Program-made: the position numbers and the translations under genes
Source: Solirubrobacterales bacterium 67-14
GTDB taxonomy: Bacteria; Actinomycetota; Thermoleophilia; Solirubrobacterales; 70-9
Length of the DNA stretch: 64,000 nt
Assembly: GCA_001897355.1 (NCBI GenBank)
Contig: MKST01000011.1
Span: 456,429 to 520,428 of the forward strand
Direction: 5' to 3'
Shown: positions 8,162 through 16,721 of the stretch, piece after piece
Numbering within the stretch: position 1 is the first letter of the stretch
How the letters are laid out: each line of letters begins with the position of its first letter
The notes under the pieces: generated by a model
What the model was told of the DNA's origin: nothing
The model's database searches: none
Seen by the model: the letters and a program-made list of their open reading frames with translations, nothing else

Positions 8162-10078
8162 TCACGAATCAGCGAAAATCGGCAACGCTGGAGTCACGTT
8201 CTCGCAACCGCTTACAGAATCTGCCCCATATCCCGGCTTATCTACAAACGCAATATCACCGCCGGGAAACACGCCACCTGGCGCAGGATTAGCGGGTAGC
8301 GAACAATCAATGGTGTCGTTATCGCCGGAATTCGCAATAATTCGATCCTGCGAAGCGTACGAGTTCAACTCGTCGTTGGACGCCCTCCCTATCAGCTGAT
8401 TCGATGACGAATCTCCGCGCAGTTCGTCTCTATGACGGGAGCCTTCAAGATCTTCGAACTGGTCTATGGAATTCATCGCCCCCTCCCCGCTACAGGTCAG
8501 AACCCCACCCTCGAACCTCCCGACATTGCCGCTGTAAATACTTGCGAGCACCCCACTCTCTGTGCCCGCATCCGAGCCCGTCCGGTACTGCACCCACGAC
8601 GCGCTATCGACGTTGTTTCCTCCTATCAGGATATCTGCCTCGCATGCTGAGCTAGACTCAACTAAGTCGTCTCCGACGCCACCATCGATGGTATCGGCGC
8701 CGCTGGTATTGACGAATCCATCGTCACCAGCCAGACCGTCAACTATGTCGTTGCCGATGCCGTCGTGCATGAAATCATCTGTGTAATTCCCGCCCGACAA
8801 AGTATCGTTTCCTTGGCCACCCAAGAAGATCGGATTGGTAATCTCAGACACGTTGGAAATACTTAGGTCATCGTTGGAACCAAAGCCAGACAGATCCAAC
8901 GTCACTACCCTTGTAGTTGGGGCACAGGTCACCTGAGTTGCTGTATAGGAGCACCCGGGTGTCTGATCTTCTGGGAGAGTCGAGAACTGTCCCTTCAAGG
9001 ATGAAGCGGTCGTAGTGAACCGGAATGATGGCGGCGTCGTAGAAAGTTGCGTGACTACGACATCATCTTCCCCATTGCGGTTGAACCAGTTGGTCGTAGA
9101 TCCAGCCATGTACAGCTGAGATCTCGACTGCCCAGACCAGGTTGGAGAGGTCATGCCCACACTTATTTTGGTCGTATCGCGCGAGCCGACCCAGTTCGAT
9201 GGCTTCGACTCACAGTTAGCCACGGTGGTAGACCCGCCGCAGTAGTCCTCGCCCGCGCCACCAGCCAGCAAGCTGCCGGCTGGCGCGATCAGATTGTCAC
9301 CTCCGGCGTCTCCAATCAAGATGTCCGCAACTGAGCCACCTCCGCCGTTGATCACGTCAGAGCCACCTCCACCCTCCAGAACATTCATCCCTGTAGTGCC
9401 TACGATGTAGTCGGCAAACGGTGTACCTATGACGTGCTCGAAGTCCGAGAAGACAGTGCCGGGATTTGCAGGAGTATCGGCCTTATCCGTACCACCGCCT
9501 CCTCTTTTCACTGATCCATTGTCCGCCTTCCCGGCTGCCAGGTTCACGTAAATGCCACGCTCAGAGGAGTTCGTCGCCGGGAAGTTTGGAAACCCGCTCA
9601 TGGAAGGATCTGAAAAGCCGTCTGCTCCGCCTGACGCGAAGCTCAGTGTGTCAACACCGGCCCCATCTTCCATTTTGTCGCCGGTAGCGTCTCCTTGAAC
9701 AACGTCATTTCCCGGTCCCCCGAAAATGTAATCTGACCCAAAGCCACCCAGCAAGTAGTCGTTGCCTCCGTTGCCGTGCAGTTGATCGTCTTCAATACCG
9801 CCATAAATGAGATCGTCTCCATCAGCTCCATAAATCTCGTCGGTACCACGCCCTCCGTAGATAATGTTGGCGCCCGCATCTCCATAGACAGGATCATGTT
9901 CCCAGTCGCGGCTCGCAGTAGCCATCTGCGCCCCACCTATTTTTTCCATCTCCTGAAGTTTGGCCGTAATCACTGCTTGGCTTCTCTCCGATTCAGGGCG
10001 TAGGCGCTCGAAGTCCACCTCTAGGCTTCCGTCGCGCTGACTGTCAGGACTGCCCGGCGTGCCAACGACTTCCTGCAC
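8162..10078 (-). pseudogene. RTX-type calcium-repeat protein, C-terminal part (frameshifted)
   Basis: 638 aa readable from a GTG at 10078, but this is better seen as the downstream part of the gene that starts at 10620. It contains nonapeptide hemolysin-type calcium repeats (GGRGTDEIYGADGDDLIYGG, NGGNDYLLGG, GPGNDVVQGD) that bind Ca2+ as parallel beta-rolls in secreted proteins, separated by serine/threonine-rich beta stretches; it ends with SDNDTIDC-like and GADSVSGCENV segments. It has no signal peptide of its own. In its frame, coding sense continues upstream of 10078 (EKSQPNLGLRQEAIRTDPRVQEVV) to a run of six T at 10129-10134, where it meets the reading frame of the N-terminal part. See the matching entry at 10021-10620. 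Confidence 0.7.
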
Positions 10079-10620
10079 CCGAGGGTCTGTCCTAATCGCT
10101 TCCTGACGAAGACCAAGGTTGGGTTGGCTTTTTTCGTCTGAGCAACATTGTGCGCCTCTTGCAGCGCTTCGGCTACCGCATCTCGGAAGTCGGATGCTTC
10201 ATCAACCGAAAGGTCGGACGCGACTTGATCGATTAGTTTCTTGGCATTCGGAGCAAGTTCAGAAAGTAGGGGAGCTCGCCCAGCATCCAAAGTGTCGTTA
10301 CCCGATCCACCCTTCAAGATCGCGCCGTAGCTATTGCCAACAATGTAGTCCCAACCATCACCGCCGTTGACAAAAACGGTATTTGGAGCGCCAATTATCA
10401 CGTCGTCGCCAGAACTTCCGTCTACAGATGTCGTACTTTCATCAGCCACAATCACGTCCGTGCAAGCCGATCCGGAGATCTGTCCGGTGTCATCGCTGGA
10501 CGTAAGCACGCCGTTGAAACATGCTGCTGGTGAGCTTTCGGCGCTCACCGAAGGAGCCGAGACGACACTCCCTACGAGAACAACCAACGCAGACAGTGCG
10601 GGAACGAGACGGTTTGACAA
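10021..10620 (-). pseudogene. RTX-type calcium-repeat protein, N-terminal part (frameshifted)
   Basis: 199 aa: a signal peptide (MSNRLVPALSALVVLVGSVVSAPSVSA) and then calcium-repeat motifs (DGSSGDDVIIGA, NGGDGWDYIVGN, KGGSGNDTLDAG) and a helical stretch up to about ALQEAHNVAQT. After that the frame gives an Arg-rich out-of-frame-looking tail (CRKSLARRAVLTVSATEA) and stops, while natural-looking sequence continues in the -1 frame of the 8162-10078 ORF. The break point is a homopolymer, T6 at 10129-10134 on the plus strand. One intact gene spanning 8162-10620 would code for about 820 residues. The lesion may be real or an assembly error. Confidence 0.7.
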
Positions 10621-10924
10621 GACACCCCTCCTAGGCGATTCGTGTCAGCCGATCACGTGAGCGATCTCCGATCGTCTGTTTCTACATCAACAGGCTACCA
10701 TCGGGGATCAAGGGTGTCCAGCCTTGGTCAACCGGGTCTTGCCCGACGGAATCCGGAAAATAGTCGTCCCGAAAGTTCGAAAGATTCTCGCCTTGGCCGA
10801 TCTTGAGTTTGCATTCGACCGCCCTCTGTTTGAGCGTCCCGGAGACGCCTACCCGGCCCTTGGCTACCCGACAGTCCTCGAGACGCGCCAGAACCAACGT
10901 CCAGCGGGTCGTGCACAGGGGCCT
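10621..10924. other. Gene-free stretch upstream of RTX gene
   Basis: No convincing gene. The 60 bases next to 10620 must hold the leftward promoter of the RTX gene but no clear -35/-10 pair is seen. On the minus strand 10682-10900 reads open and ends in a plausible-looking peptide (…CRVAKGRVGVSGTLKQRAV… to a stop at 10682), which could be the remnant of the C-terminus of a beta-rich protein; it has no start of its own. GC content is close to that of the RTX block and lower than in the nar genes. Confidence 0.4.
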
Positions 10925-11026
10925 CCAGCCGCCCGCTGGCAAGGAGTAAAGCCGGAAGGGTCCGCGATAGTACCCACGTACGTGAGCTGACCCTTCCGGG
11001 CGTCGACGAAGCCAGCGGGCGGCTGG
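10925..11026. repeat. 102-bp nested inverted repeat downstream of narK
   Basis: Outer arms CCAGCCGCCCGCTGGC (10925-10940) and GCCAGCGGGCGGCTGG (11011-11026) are perfect 16-bp complements; inner arms CCGGAAGGGT (10952-10961) and ACCCTTCCGG (10990-10999) are perfect 10-bp complements; a 10-bp palindrome CACGTACGTG (10975-10984) sits in the centre. It starts 25 bp past the narK stop and may end the nar transcript, but it has no U tract and is far larger than a normal terminator. Confidence 0.8.
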
Positions 11027-11051
11027 TGGCTCCTGGGCGCGGTGCCCGGAC

Positions 11052-12236
11052 TTAACCAGGCTTGCTCGTATCTGAGGGAGCCACTCGGCCCTCGAAGGCG
11101 AGGCCGGCGCAGAGCCAGGCGAAGGCGACCAGGAGGACGAAGGCGAGCACGAAGTCTCCGGTTGCGTCCTTGACCACGCCGAGGAACAGCGGCGGGAAGA
11201 AGCCGCCCAGGCCGCCCGCGGCACCGACGATGCCGGTCGCGGCACCGGTCGCCTTGGGGAAGCTGAGCGGGACCAGCTTGAACACGGCGCCGCTGCCCAG
11301 CCCGAGGAACATGGCCATGGTCAGGCAGAAGAAGGTGGTCAGGGCCATGTTCGGCACCGAGGCCTGCCAGGAGAGCCCGATCGCGTCGACGCCGACCCCG
11401 AGGAAGGCGATCGCCAGCACCCGGTTGCCGCCGATCCGGTCGGAAAGCATGCCGCCGATCGGGCGGCTGGCGGTGGCCAACAGGGTGAAGCCGGCAGCAC
11501 GCAGACCGGCGTCGGTCAACGAGAGATCGAACCAGTCGACCAGCAGCTTCGGCAGGTACAGCGCCATCGCCACGAAACCACCGAAGGTGACGAAGTAGAA
11601 GAGGGCCAGCCGCCAGAGCTTCCAGCCGGAACGGAGCACCTCGCCGTACCTGGTCGGCGGACCCTTCTCGACCGGCGCCTGCCGGGCCATGGACATCCAG
11701 ATCAAGGCGTACACGGCGATCACCGCGCCGAAGACGAGGCCGGCAACCTCTTGGCCGGCCGAGTCGCGAATCGCCGGGACGGAGAAAGCGGCGACCGCAG
11801 TGCCGATGTTGCCCATGCCATAGACGCCGAGCGCGACGCCTTGCCGCTCCGGCGAGTACCACTGGGACACGAACGGCACGCCGACCGCAAAGGAAGCACC
11901 GGCCGCTCCCAGCAGAAAGCCGGCCCCGATCAGGGTCGCGTAGGAGGAAGCGAAGCCGACCAGCACCGCGGCCCCGGCCGAGTAGAAGAGCATCGCCGTG
12001 AAGACCACCCGGCCACCGACCCGGTCGGTGAGCAGGCCGAGCGGGATCCTGAGCAGCGATCCCAGCACGACCGGGATCGAGATCATGATCGAGGTCTGGA
12101 TGTTGCTCAGGTCCAGCTCCTTCTGGATGTCCGGAGCGATCGGGGCAAGCATCCCCCAGGCCGAGAAGCAGGCCGCGAAGGCAATCGTCGCCAGGGTCAG
12201 GTTTCTGCCTGAACCGCCAGTAGCTTCAGTTTCCAT
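11052..12236 (-). CDS. narK: Nitrate/nitrite transporter, MFS family (NarK-like)
   Basis: 394 aa, 12 hydrophobic segments, major facilitator superfamily. ATG at 12236 (METEATGG) is preceded by GGAGAAA; the open frame upstream of it is Pro/Arg-rich and not coding. NarK-family features are the first helix ACFSAWGMLAPIAPDI, the RIPLGLLTDRVGGR loop between helices 2 and 3, and the two glycine-rich nitrate-signature stretches GAAGASFAVGVPFVSQWY and GAAGGLGGFFPPLFLG. Exchanges nitrate and nitrite across the cytoplasmic membrane. It is the last gene of the leftward narGHJIK cluster, 49 bp after narI. Confidence 0.92.
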   Translation of the reverse strand: METEATGGSGRNLTLATIAFAACFSAWGMLAPIAPDIQKELDLSNIQTSIMISIPVVLGSLLRIPLGLLTDRVGGRVVFTAMLFYSAGAAVLVGFASSYATLIGAGFLLGAAGASFAVGVPFVSQWYSPERQGVALGVYGMGNIGTAVAAFSVPAIRDSAGQEVAGLVFGAVIAVYALIWMSMARQAPVEKGPPTRYGEVLRSGWKLWRLALFYFVTFGGFVAMALYLPKLLVDWFDLSLTDAGLRAAGFTLLATASRPIGGMLSDRIGGNRVLAIAFLGVGVDAIGLSWQASVPNMALTTFFCLTMAMFLGLGSGAVFKLVPLSFPKATGAATGIVGAAGGLGGFFPPLFLGVVKDATGDFVLAFVLLVAFAWLCAGLAFEGRVAPSDTSKPG

Positions 12237-12285
12237 CGATTTCTCCTGGTGTGATGTTGGACGGGTGGGAGCTTCTCGGGACCGG

Positions 12286-13107
12286 CTATTCCCCCTGCGC
12301 GGCGCGGGAGCGCCCGCCGGTAGATCCGGTCGGCTGCGGCCCGGCGGGAATGCTGGGCGAGTAGTCGGGGCTGCCGCTGCCGTATCGCTTCGCCCGCGCC
12401 ACGGCAACCTTGGGGTTGCGGGGTCGATAGACGATCGGGCTCCGGATCGGGTAGGCGACCGGCACGGTGAATGCGTGGATCAGCCGGCTGAAAGGCCAGG
12501 CGGCATAGAGGAACCAGACCGCGATCACGTGGACCTGGAAGATCGTCGCGACACCCTCCCCGGTCATCAGCGAGGGATCGGGCTGGAAGATGAAGATCTG
12601 CCGGAAGTACGGCGCGACCGACTCCCGGTAATTGACCGAGTCGGGGATGTTGAACACGGTCGCCGCCATGCCGGTGGCGATCCCGACCGCGAGCAGCCCG
12701 AAGATCACCAGGTCCATGTCGGTCGTCGTGACCCTGACCCGGGGATTGGTGAAGCGCCGGTACATTAGGGCGACGAAGCCGACCACCACCGCGGCGCCGG
12801 CCGAGACCCCGCCGAGCACCGCGACCAGGTGGTACAGGTGGTCGGAGATCCCGACCGCCTCGGTCCAGGACTCGGGGATCAGGATCCCCATCACGTGGCC
12901 GCCGATCGCCATCAGCACGCCGACGTGGAAGATCACGCTGGCGAAGCGCAGGATCCGGCCCTCGAGCAGCTCGGTCGAGCGGGCGGTCCAGCCGAAGCTG
13001 TCGGTACGGCGACGCCAGATCAGCCCGGTGATCCCGATCGCCAGGGCGACGTAGGGCAGCACCACATAGGCGGCGGTGGCCGGGACGCTGGTCGCAAACG
13101 GGATCAA
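12286..13107 (-). CDS. narI: Respiratory nitrate reductase gamma subunit, cytochrome b
   Basis: 273 aa. Five hydrophobic helices carry the diheme cytochrome b that oxidises menaquinol and passes electrons to NarH. Family marks: VVLPYVALAIGITGLIWRRRTDSFGWTARSTELLE at the N-terminus, the axial-ligand histidines in SVIFHVGVLMAIGGHVMG and in FQVHVIAVWFLYAAWPFSRLIHAF. About 40 extra hydrophilic residues (Ser/Gly/Pro-rich) follow the usual C-terminus. ATG at 13107 overlaps the narJ stop (ATGA), so translation is coupled. Confidence 0.95.
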   Translation of the reverse strand: MIPFATSVPATAAYVVLPYVALAIGITGLIWRRRTDSFGWTARSTELLEGRILRFASVIFHVGVLMAIGGHVMGILIPESWTEAVGISDHLYHLVAVLGGVSAGAAVVVGFVALMYRRFTNPRVRVTTTDMDLVIFGLLAVGIATGMAATVFNIPDSVNYRESVAPYFRQIFIFQPDPSLMTGEGVATIFQVHVIAVWFLYAAWPFSRLIHAFTVPVAYPIRSPIVYRPRNPKVAVARAKRYGSGSPDYSPSIPAGPQPTGSTGGRSRAAQGE

Positions 13108-13760
13108 CTCCGGCCCCCGATCATCGGCAGGGGCACCTCGCCCGCCTGGTTCGGCATGACCTCCGGCGGTGCGAACGGCTCCATCCCGACCTCCTCGCTC
13201 GGCGGCCCTTCCTCGGCCAGCCGCTTGATCCGGTTGATCTGACGTCGCGAGAGCCCGGGCATTCCGTCCCGGATCACGTCGAACAGGGGAAGCCAGGGGC
13301 TCTCGGCCCGGACGAGCCCGGCCCGGATCAGCTCGATCGACTCGCGATGGCCGTCGAGCAGGTCGCGGCCGGCCCCGTCGGGCGCGAGCACGGCGAACTC
13401 GAGCATCAGCGGCAGATAGTCCGGCAGCTCTTCCGCGGCGGGGACTAGCCCGGCGTCGCGATATACGTTCTTGATCTTGAGCAGGGCCAGCCCACGCTGG
13501 CGACTGTCGCCGTGGAGCTGGTAGGTCAGGTGGAGGCTGCGACGACGGTCGAAGTCGAAGTTGTCGACATAGGACTCGCGCAGCTCGTCGAGGCTCTGGA
13601 CCCGGTACCAGGCGAGGAACCCGCCGAGCGCGTCCCGGGCGCCCGCCGAAGCCGGCCCGACCTCGGCCAGGTCCAGTCCGCCCAGCTCCTCGACGGCCTC
13701 CGGCTCCGGGTACTGGAGCAGCAGCGAGACGACCTTCAGGGGATGGACCCGGTCAGGCAT
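13104..13760 (-). CDS. narJ: Nitrate reductase molybdenum cofactor assembly chaperone
   Basis: 218 aa, NarJ/TorD-type helical chaperone that inserts the molybdopterin cofactor into NarG and keeps NarGH in the cytoplasm until complete; not part of the final enzyme. Typical stretches: LLQYPEPE, then YVDNFDFDRRRSLHLTYQLHGDSRQRG (the substrate-binding HLTY segment) and LPDYLPLMLEFA. A Pro-rich tail closes the protein. Overlaps narH by 8 bp and narI by 4 bp, in the standard G-H-J-I order. Confidence 0.95.
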   Translation of the reverse strand: MPDRVHPLKVVSLLLQYPEPEAVEELGGLDLAEVGPASAGARDALGGFLAWYRVQSLDELRESYVDNFDFDRRRSLHLTYQLHGDSRQRGLALLKIKNVYRDAGLVPAAEELPDYLPLMLEFAVLAPDGAGRDLLDGHRESIELIRAGLVRAESPWLPLFDVIRDGMPGLSRRQINRIKRLAEEGPPSEEVGMEPFAPPEVMPNQAGEVPLPMIGGRS

Positions 13761-15417
13761 TGCCGCCTCCCGCGCCGGCGGTGCCGGGCTTTCCGCCGTG
13801 GCGGCTCAGGAGGTCGCGCACGTCGAAGTCGGGGTCGGGGTTCTCGACCGCCAGGGCGCCGTTCTCCGGCGCGTCGCCGTCGCGGGCGGCGGCCAGGGCG
13901 CCGGTGTACGGGTCCGGGGCGCCCACCCCGGTCATCTCACCCAGGCCGGGCACCGGGGCGCCGTTGGCGAACTGGATCCCGCAGGAACCCTGCTCGATGA
14001 AGGCACCCTCGGAGACCTCGCCGTGGCGCTTCGGGATCACGTAACGGTCGTCGTAATCGGCGATCGCGACCATCCGGTACATCGCTTCCAACTCATGCGG
14101 CTCCATGCCGGCGTCGGTCGCAATCTCGGGCCGGGCCTGGTCGCCGAGGTTGATGTCCCGCATGTAGCGCCGCATCGCGATCAGCCGCTCCAGTGAGCGT
14201 CGGACCGGGCCGACGTCACCGGCCGAGAGGATCGAGGCCAGGTAATCCATCGGGATCCGCATCTCGTCGATCGCGGCGAAGATGTTCGCCGCATCTTCGT
14301 CGTCGCCGTCGCGGATCAGCGCCTTGCCGACCGACTCCATCGGCGAGAGCGGCGGCACGTACCAGACCATCGGCAGCGTCCGGTACTCGGGGTGGAGCGG
14401 CAGGGCGATCTTCCACTTCTTCGCCATCGCGTAGACCGGCGAGTAGGAGGCGGCGTCGATCCAGTCGGCCGGGATCCCGTCCCTGAGCGCCTGCTCGCGC
14501 ACCTCCGGGTCATCCGGATCGAGCATCAGGTCGAGTTGCGCCTCGAGCAGGTCCTGCTCGTCTTTGACCGAGGCGGCCGCCTCGACCCGGTCGGTGTCGA
14601 TCAGCACCACCCCGAGGTGGCGCAGGCGGCCGACGCAGGTCTCGGAGCAGACGGTCGGCATGCCGGCCTCGATCCGCGGGAAGCAGAAGTTGCATTTCTC
14701 CGCCTTGCCCGTGTGCCAGTTGAAGTACACCTTCTTGTAGGGGCAGCCGGAGACGCAGAACCGCCAGGAGCGGCAGGCGTCCTGGTCGACCAGCACGATG
14801 CCGTCCTCCTCGCGCTTGTACATCGCGCCCGAAGGGCAGGAGGCAACGCAGGAGGGGTTGATGCAGTGCTCGCAGATCCGCGGCAGGTAGACCATGAAGG
14901 TGTCTTCGAAGCCCTGCTTGACCTCTTCCTGGATCTTCTTGAAGTTGGGGTCGAAGGCGGCGTGCTCGGCCGAGCCGGCCAGGTCGTCCTCCCAGTTCGG
15001 GCCCCACTGGATGTCGAGGTCGGCGCCGGTCACCTGTGACTTGGGCCGGGCCACCGGCTGGTGCTCGCTCGAGGGCGAGGAGATCAGCTTGTCGTAGTCA
15101 TAGGTCCACGGGTCGTAGTAGTCGTCGAGCTCCGGCAGGTCCGGGTTGGAGAAGATGTTGGCCAACTTGTGCAGCGGCCCGCCGGCCTTCAGTTTCAGCT
15201 TGCCGCGACGGTCCAGCTTCCAGCCGCCGTTCCACTTCGACTGGTCCTCGTAATCGACCGGAAAGCCCCGGCCGGGCTTGGTTTCGACGTTGTTGAACCA
15301 GACGTACTCGGTGCCCCTCCGGTTGGTCCACACGTTCTTGCATGTGACCGAGCAGGTGTGGCAGCCGATGCACTTGTCGAGGTTCATGACCATGCCCATC
15401 TGGGCCCGGACCTTCAC
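13753..15417 (-). CDS. narH: Respiratory nitrate reductase beta subunit, Fe-S protein
   Basis: 554 aa from GTG 15417, which overlaps the narG stop (GTGA). Electron-transfer subunit with four Fe-S clusters. Visible Cys groups: CIGCHTCSVTCKNVW near the start, CEHCINPSCVASCP, CRSWRFCVSGCPYKK and CNFCFPRIEAGMPTVCSETC. The tryptophan in CRSWRFC replaces a cysteine and marks the [3Fe-4S] site, as in E. coli NarH. The C-terminal half (MVWYVPPLSPM…, RYMRDINLG) is the usual NarH extension; a Gly/Ala/Asp-rich tail follows. It remains intact although narG is interrupted. Confidence 0.96.
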   Translation of the reverse strand: MKVRAQMGMVMNLDKCIGCHTCSVTCKNVWTNRRGTEYVWFNNVETKPGRGFPVDYEDQSKWNGGWKLDRRGKLKLKAGGPLHKLANIFSNPDLPELDDYYDPWTYDYDKLISSPSSEHQPVARPKSQVTGADLDIQWGPNWEDDLAGSAEHAAFDPNFKKIQEEVKQGFEDTFMVYLPRICEHCINPSCVASCPSGAMYKREEDGIVLVDQDACRSWRFCVSGCPYKKVYFNWHTGKAEKCNFCFPRIEAGMPTVCSETCVGRLRHLGVVLIDTDRVEAAASVKDEQDLLEAQLDLMLDPDDPEVREQALRDGIPADWIDAASYSPVYAMAKKWKIALPLHPEYRTLPMVWYVPPLSPMESVGKALIRDGDDEDAANIFAAIDEMRIPMDYLASILSAGDVGPVRRSLERLIAMRRYMRDINLGDQARPEIATDAGMEPHELEAMYRMVAIADYDDRYVIPKRHGEVSEGAFIEQGSCGIQFANGAPVPGLGEMTGVGAPDPYTGALAAARDGDAPENGALAVENPDPDFDVRDLLSRHGGKPGTAGAGGGNA

Positions 15418-16721
15418 TGGTACCTCACCTCCTCCTGGCGCTTGCGGATCATGATCAGCTGGTCCCGCTGGGTGCCGCAGGGCCCGTAGTAGTTGAAGCC
15501 GTAGGAAAGCTGGGCGTAGCCGCCGATCATGTGGGTCGGCTTCATCGAGATCCGGGTCAGCGAGTTGTCGGTGCCGCCCCGTCGCCCGGTCACCTCGGAG
15601 ATCGGCACGTTCACGTGCCGGTCCTGCGAGTGGTAGAAGAGCGCGATCCCGTCCGGAACCCTTCGGGAGACTGCGGCACGGCAGGAAACCGCGCCGTGGG
15701 AGTTGTAGACCTCGAGCCAGTCGTTGTCCTTCACGCCGACCCGTTCGGCGTCCTTTTCCGAGATCCACATCGCCGGGCCGCCCCGGAACAGGGTCAGCAT
15801 GTGGAGGTTGTCCTGGAACTCGGAGTGGATCGACCACTTCGAGTGCGGGGTGAGGAAGCGGACGGTCACCTCGAGCGGGTCGTCGGCACCGCCCCGAGGC
15901 GAGACCTGGGCCGAGCGGACCGGCGGCCGGTAGGCCGGCAGCCCCTCCCCCATGTCCAGCATCCAGGCGTGGTCGACGTAGAAACTCTGCCGCCCGGTCA
16001 GGGTGCGGAAGGGGATCAGGTGATCGATGTTCGAGGTGAAGGGCGAGTAGCGCCGCTCACGGGACTCCGAGCCCGACCATTCGGCCGAGGCATGGACCTT
16101 GCGCGGCTGGACCCGCAGGTCGGCGAAGTTGATCCGCTGGTCGATGTGCTCCTCGGAGATCACGGTCAGGTCCTTGCCGGTCCTGGCCCCGAGCGCCTTG
16201 AACGACTCGTTCGCGATCCGGCCATTGGTCGTTCCCGAGAGCGAAAGGATCACCTCTGCCGCATCGATGTCGGTCACGATCGCCGGGCGGCCGGCGCCCG
16301 GACCTTCGAGCACCTTGCCGTTGCGCCGGCAGAGCTCTTCGACTTCGATCTCCGGCTTCCAGCTGACGCCCTTGGCCCCGATCCCGAGCTTCTCGACCAG
16401 CGGGCCGAGCGCGTTCATCTTCTCGCCGACCGCGCCGTAGTCCCTTTCGACTTCGATCAGCTTCGGCATCGTCTCGCCGGGGATCGGTTCGCATTCGCCG
16501 AGCCGCCAGTCGCGGACCACGCCGCCGGGCTGGGCCAGCTCCTCGGGGGTGTCGTGGAGCAGCGGTGCGGTGACGATGTCGGTCCGCGTGCCGAGGTGAC
16601 CGGCGGCCAGTTCCGAGAAACGGTCGGCGATCAGGTTGAAGATGTCCCAGTCCGTCTTCGCTTCCCAAGGCGGCGGGATCGCTGCGTTGAAGGGATGGAC
16701 GAAGGGATGCAGGTCAGTCGA
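15414..16721 (-). pseudogene. narG: narG C-terminal part, beyond an in-frame TAG
   Basis: This is the same reading frame as the N-terminal part, entered directly after the TAG at 16724-16722: STDLHPFVHPFNAAIPPPWEAK continues the conserved EKHD…STDLHPF run of NarG without any frame change. It has all expected C-terminal features (DWRLGECEPIPG, AQPRK, TLTGRQSFYVDHAWMLD, FLTPHSKWSIHSEFQDNLHMLTLFRGGP and the cofactor-binding PTHMIGGYAQLSYGFNYYGP). No decay is seen downstream of the TAG. The first GTG that could restart translation is at 16520, about 67 codons in, without a convincing ribosome site. Confidence 0.8.

Noticed and set aside
10129-10134. Programmed -1 frameshift site in the RTX gene
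   Set aside because: The A6 run is not in the phase of a classical X XXY YYZ heptamer, and no stimulatory stem was identified; a plain indel is simpler.
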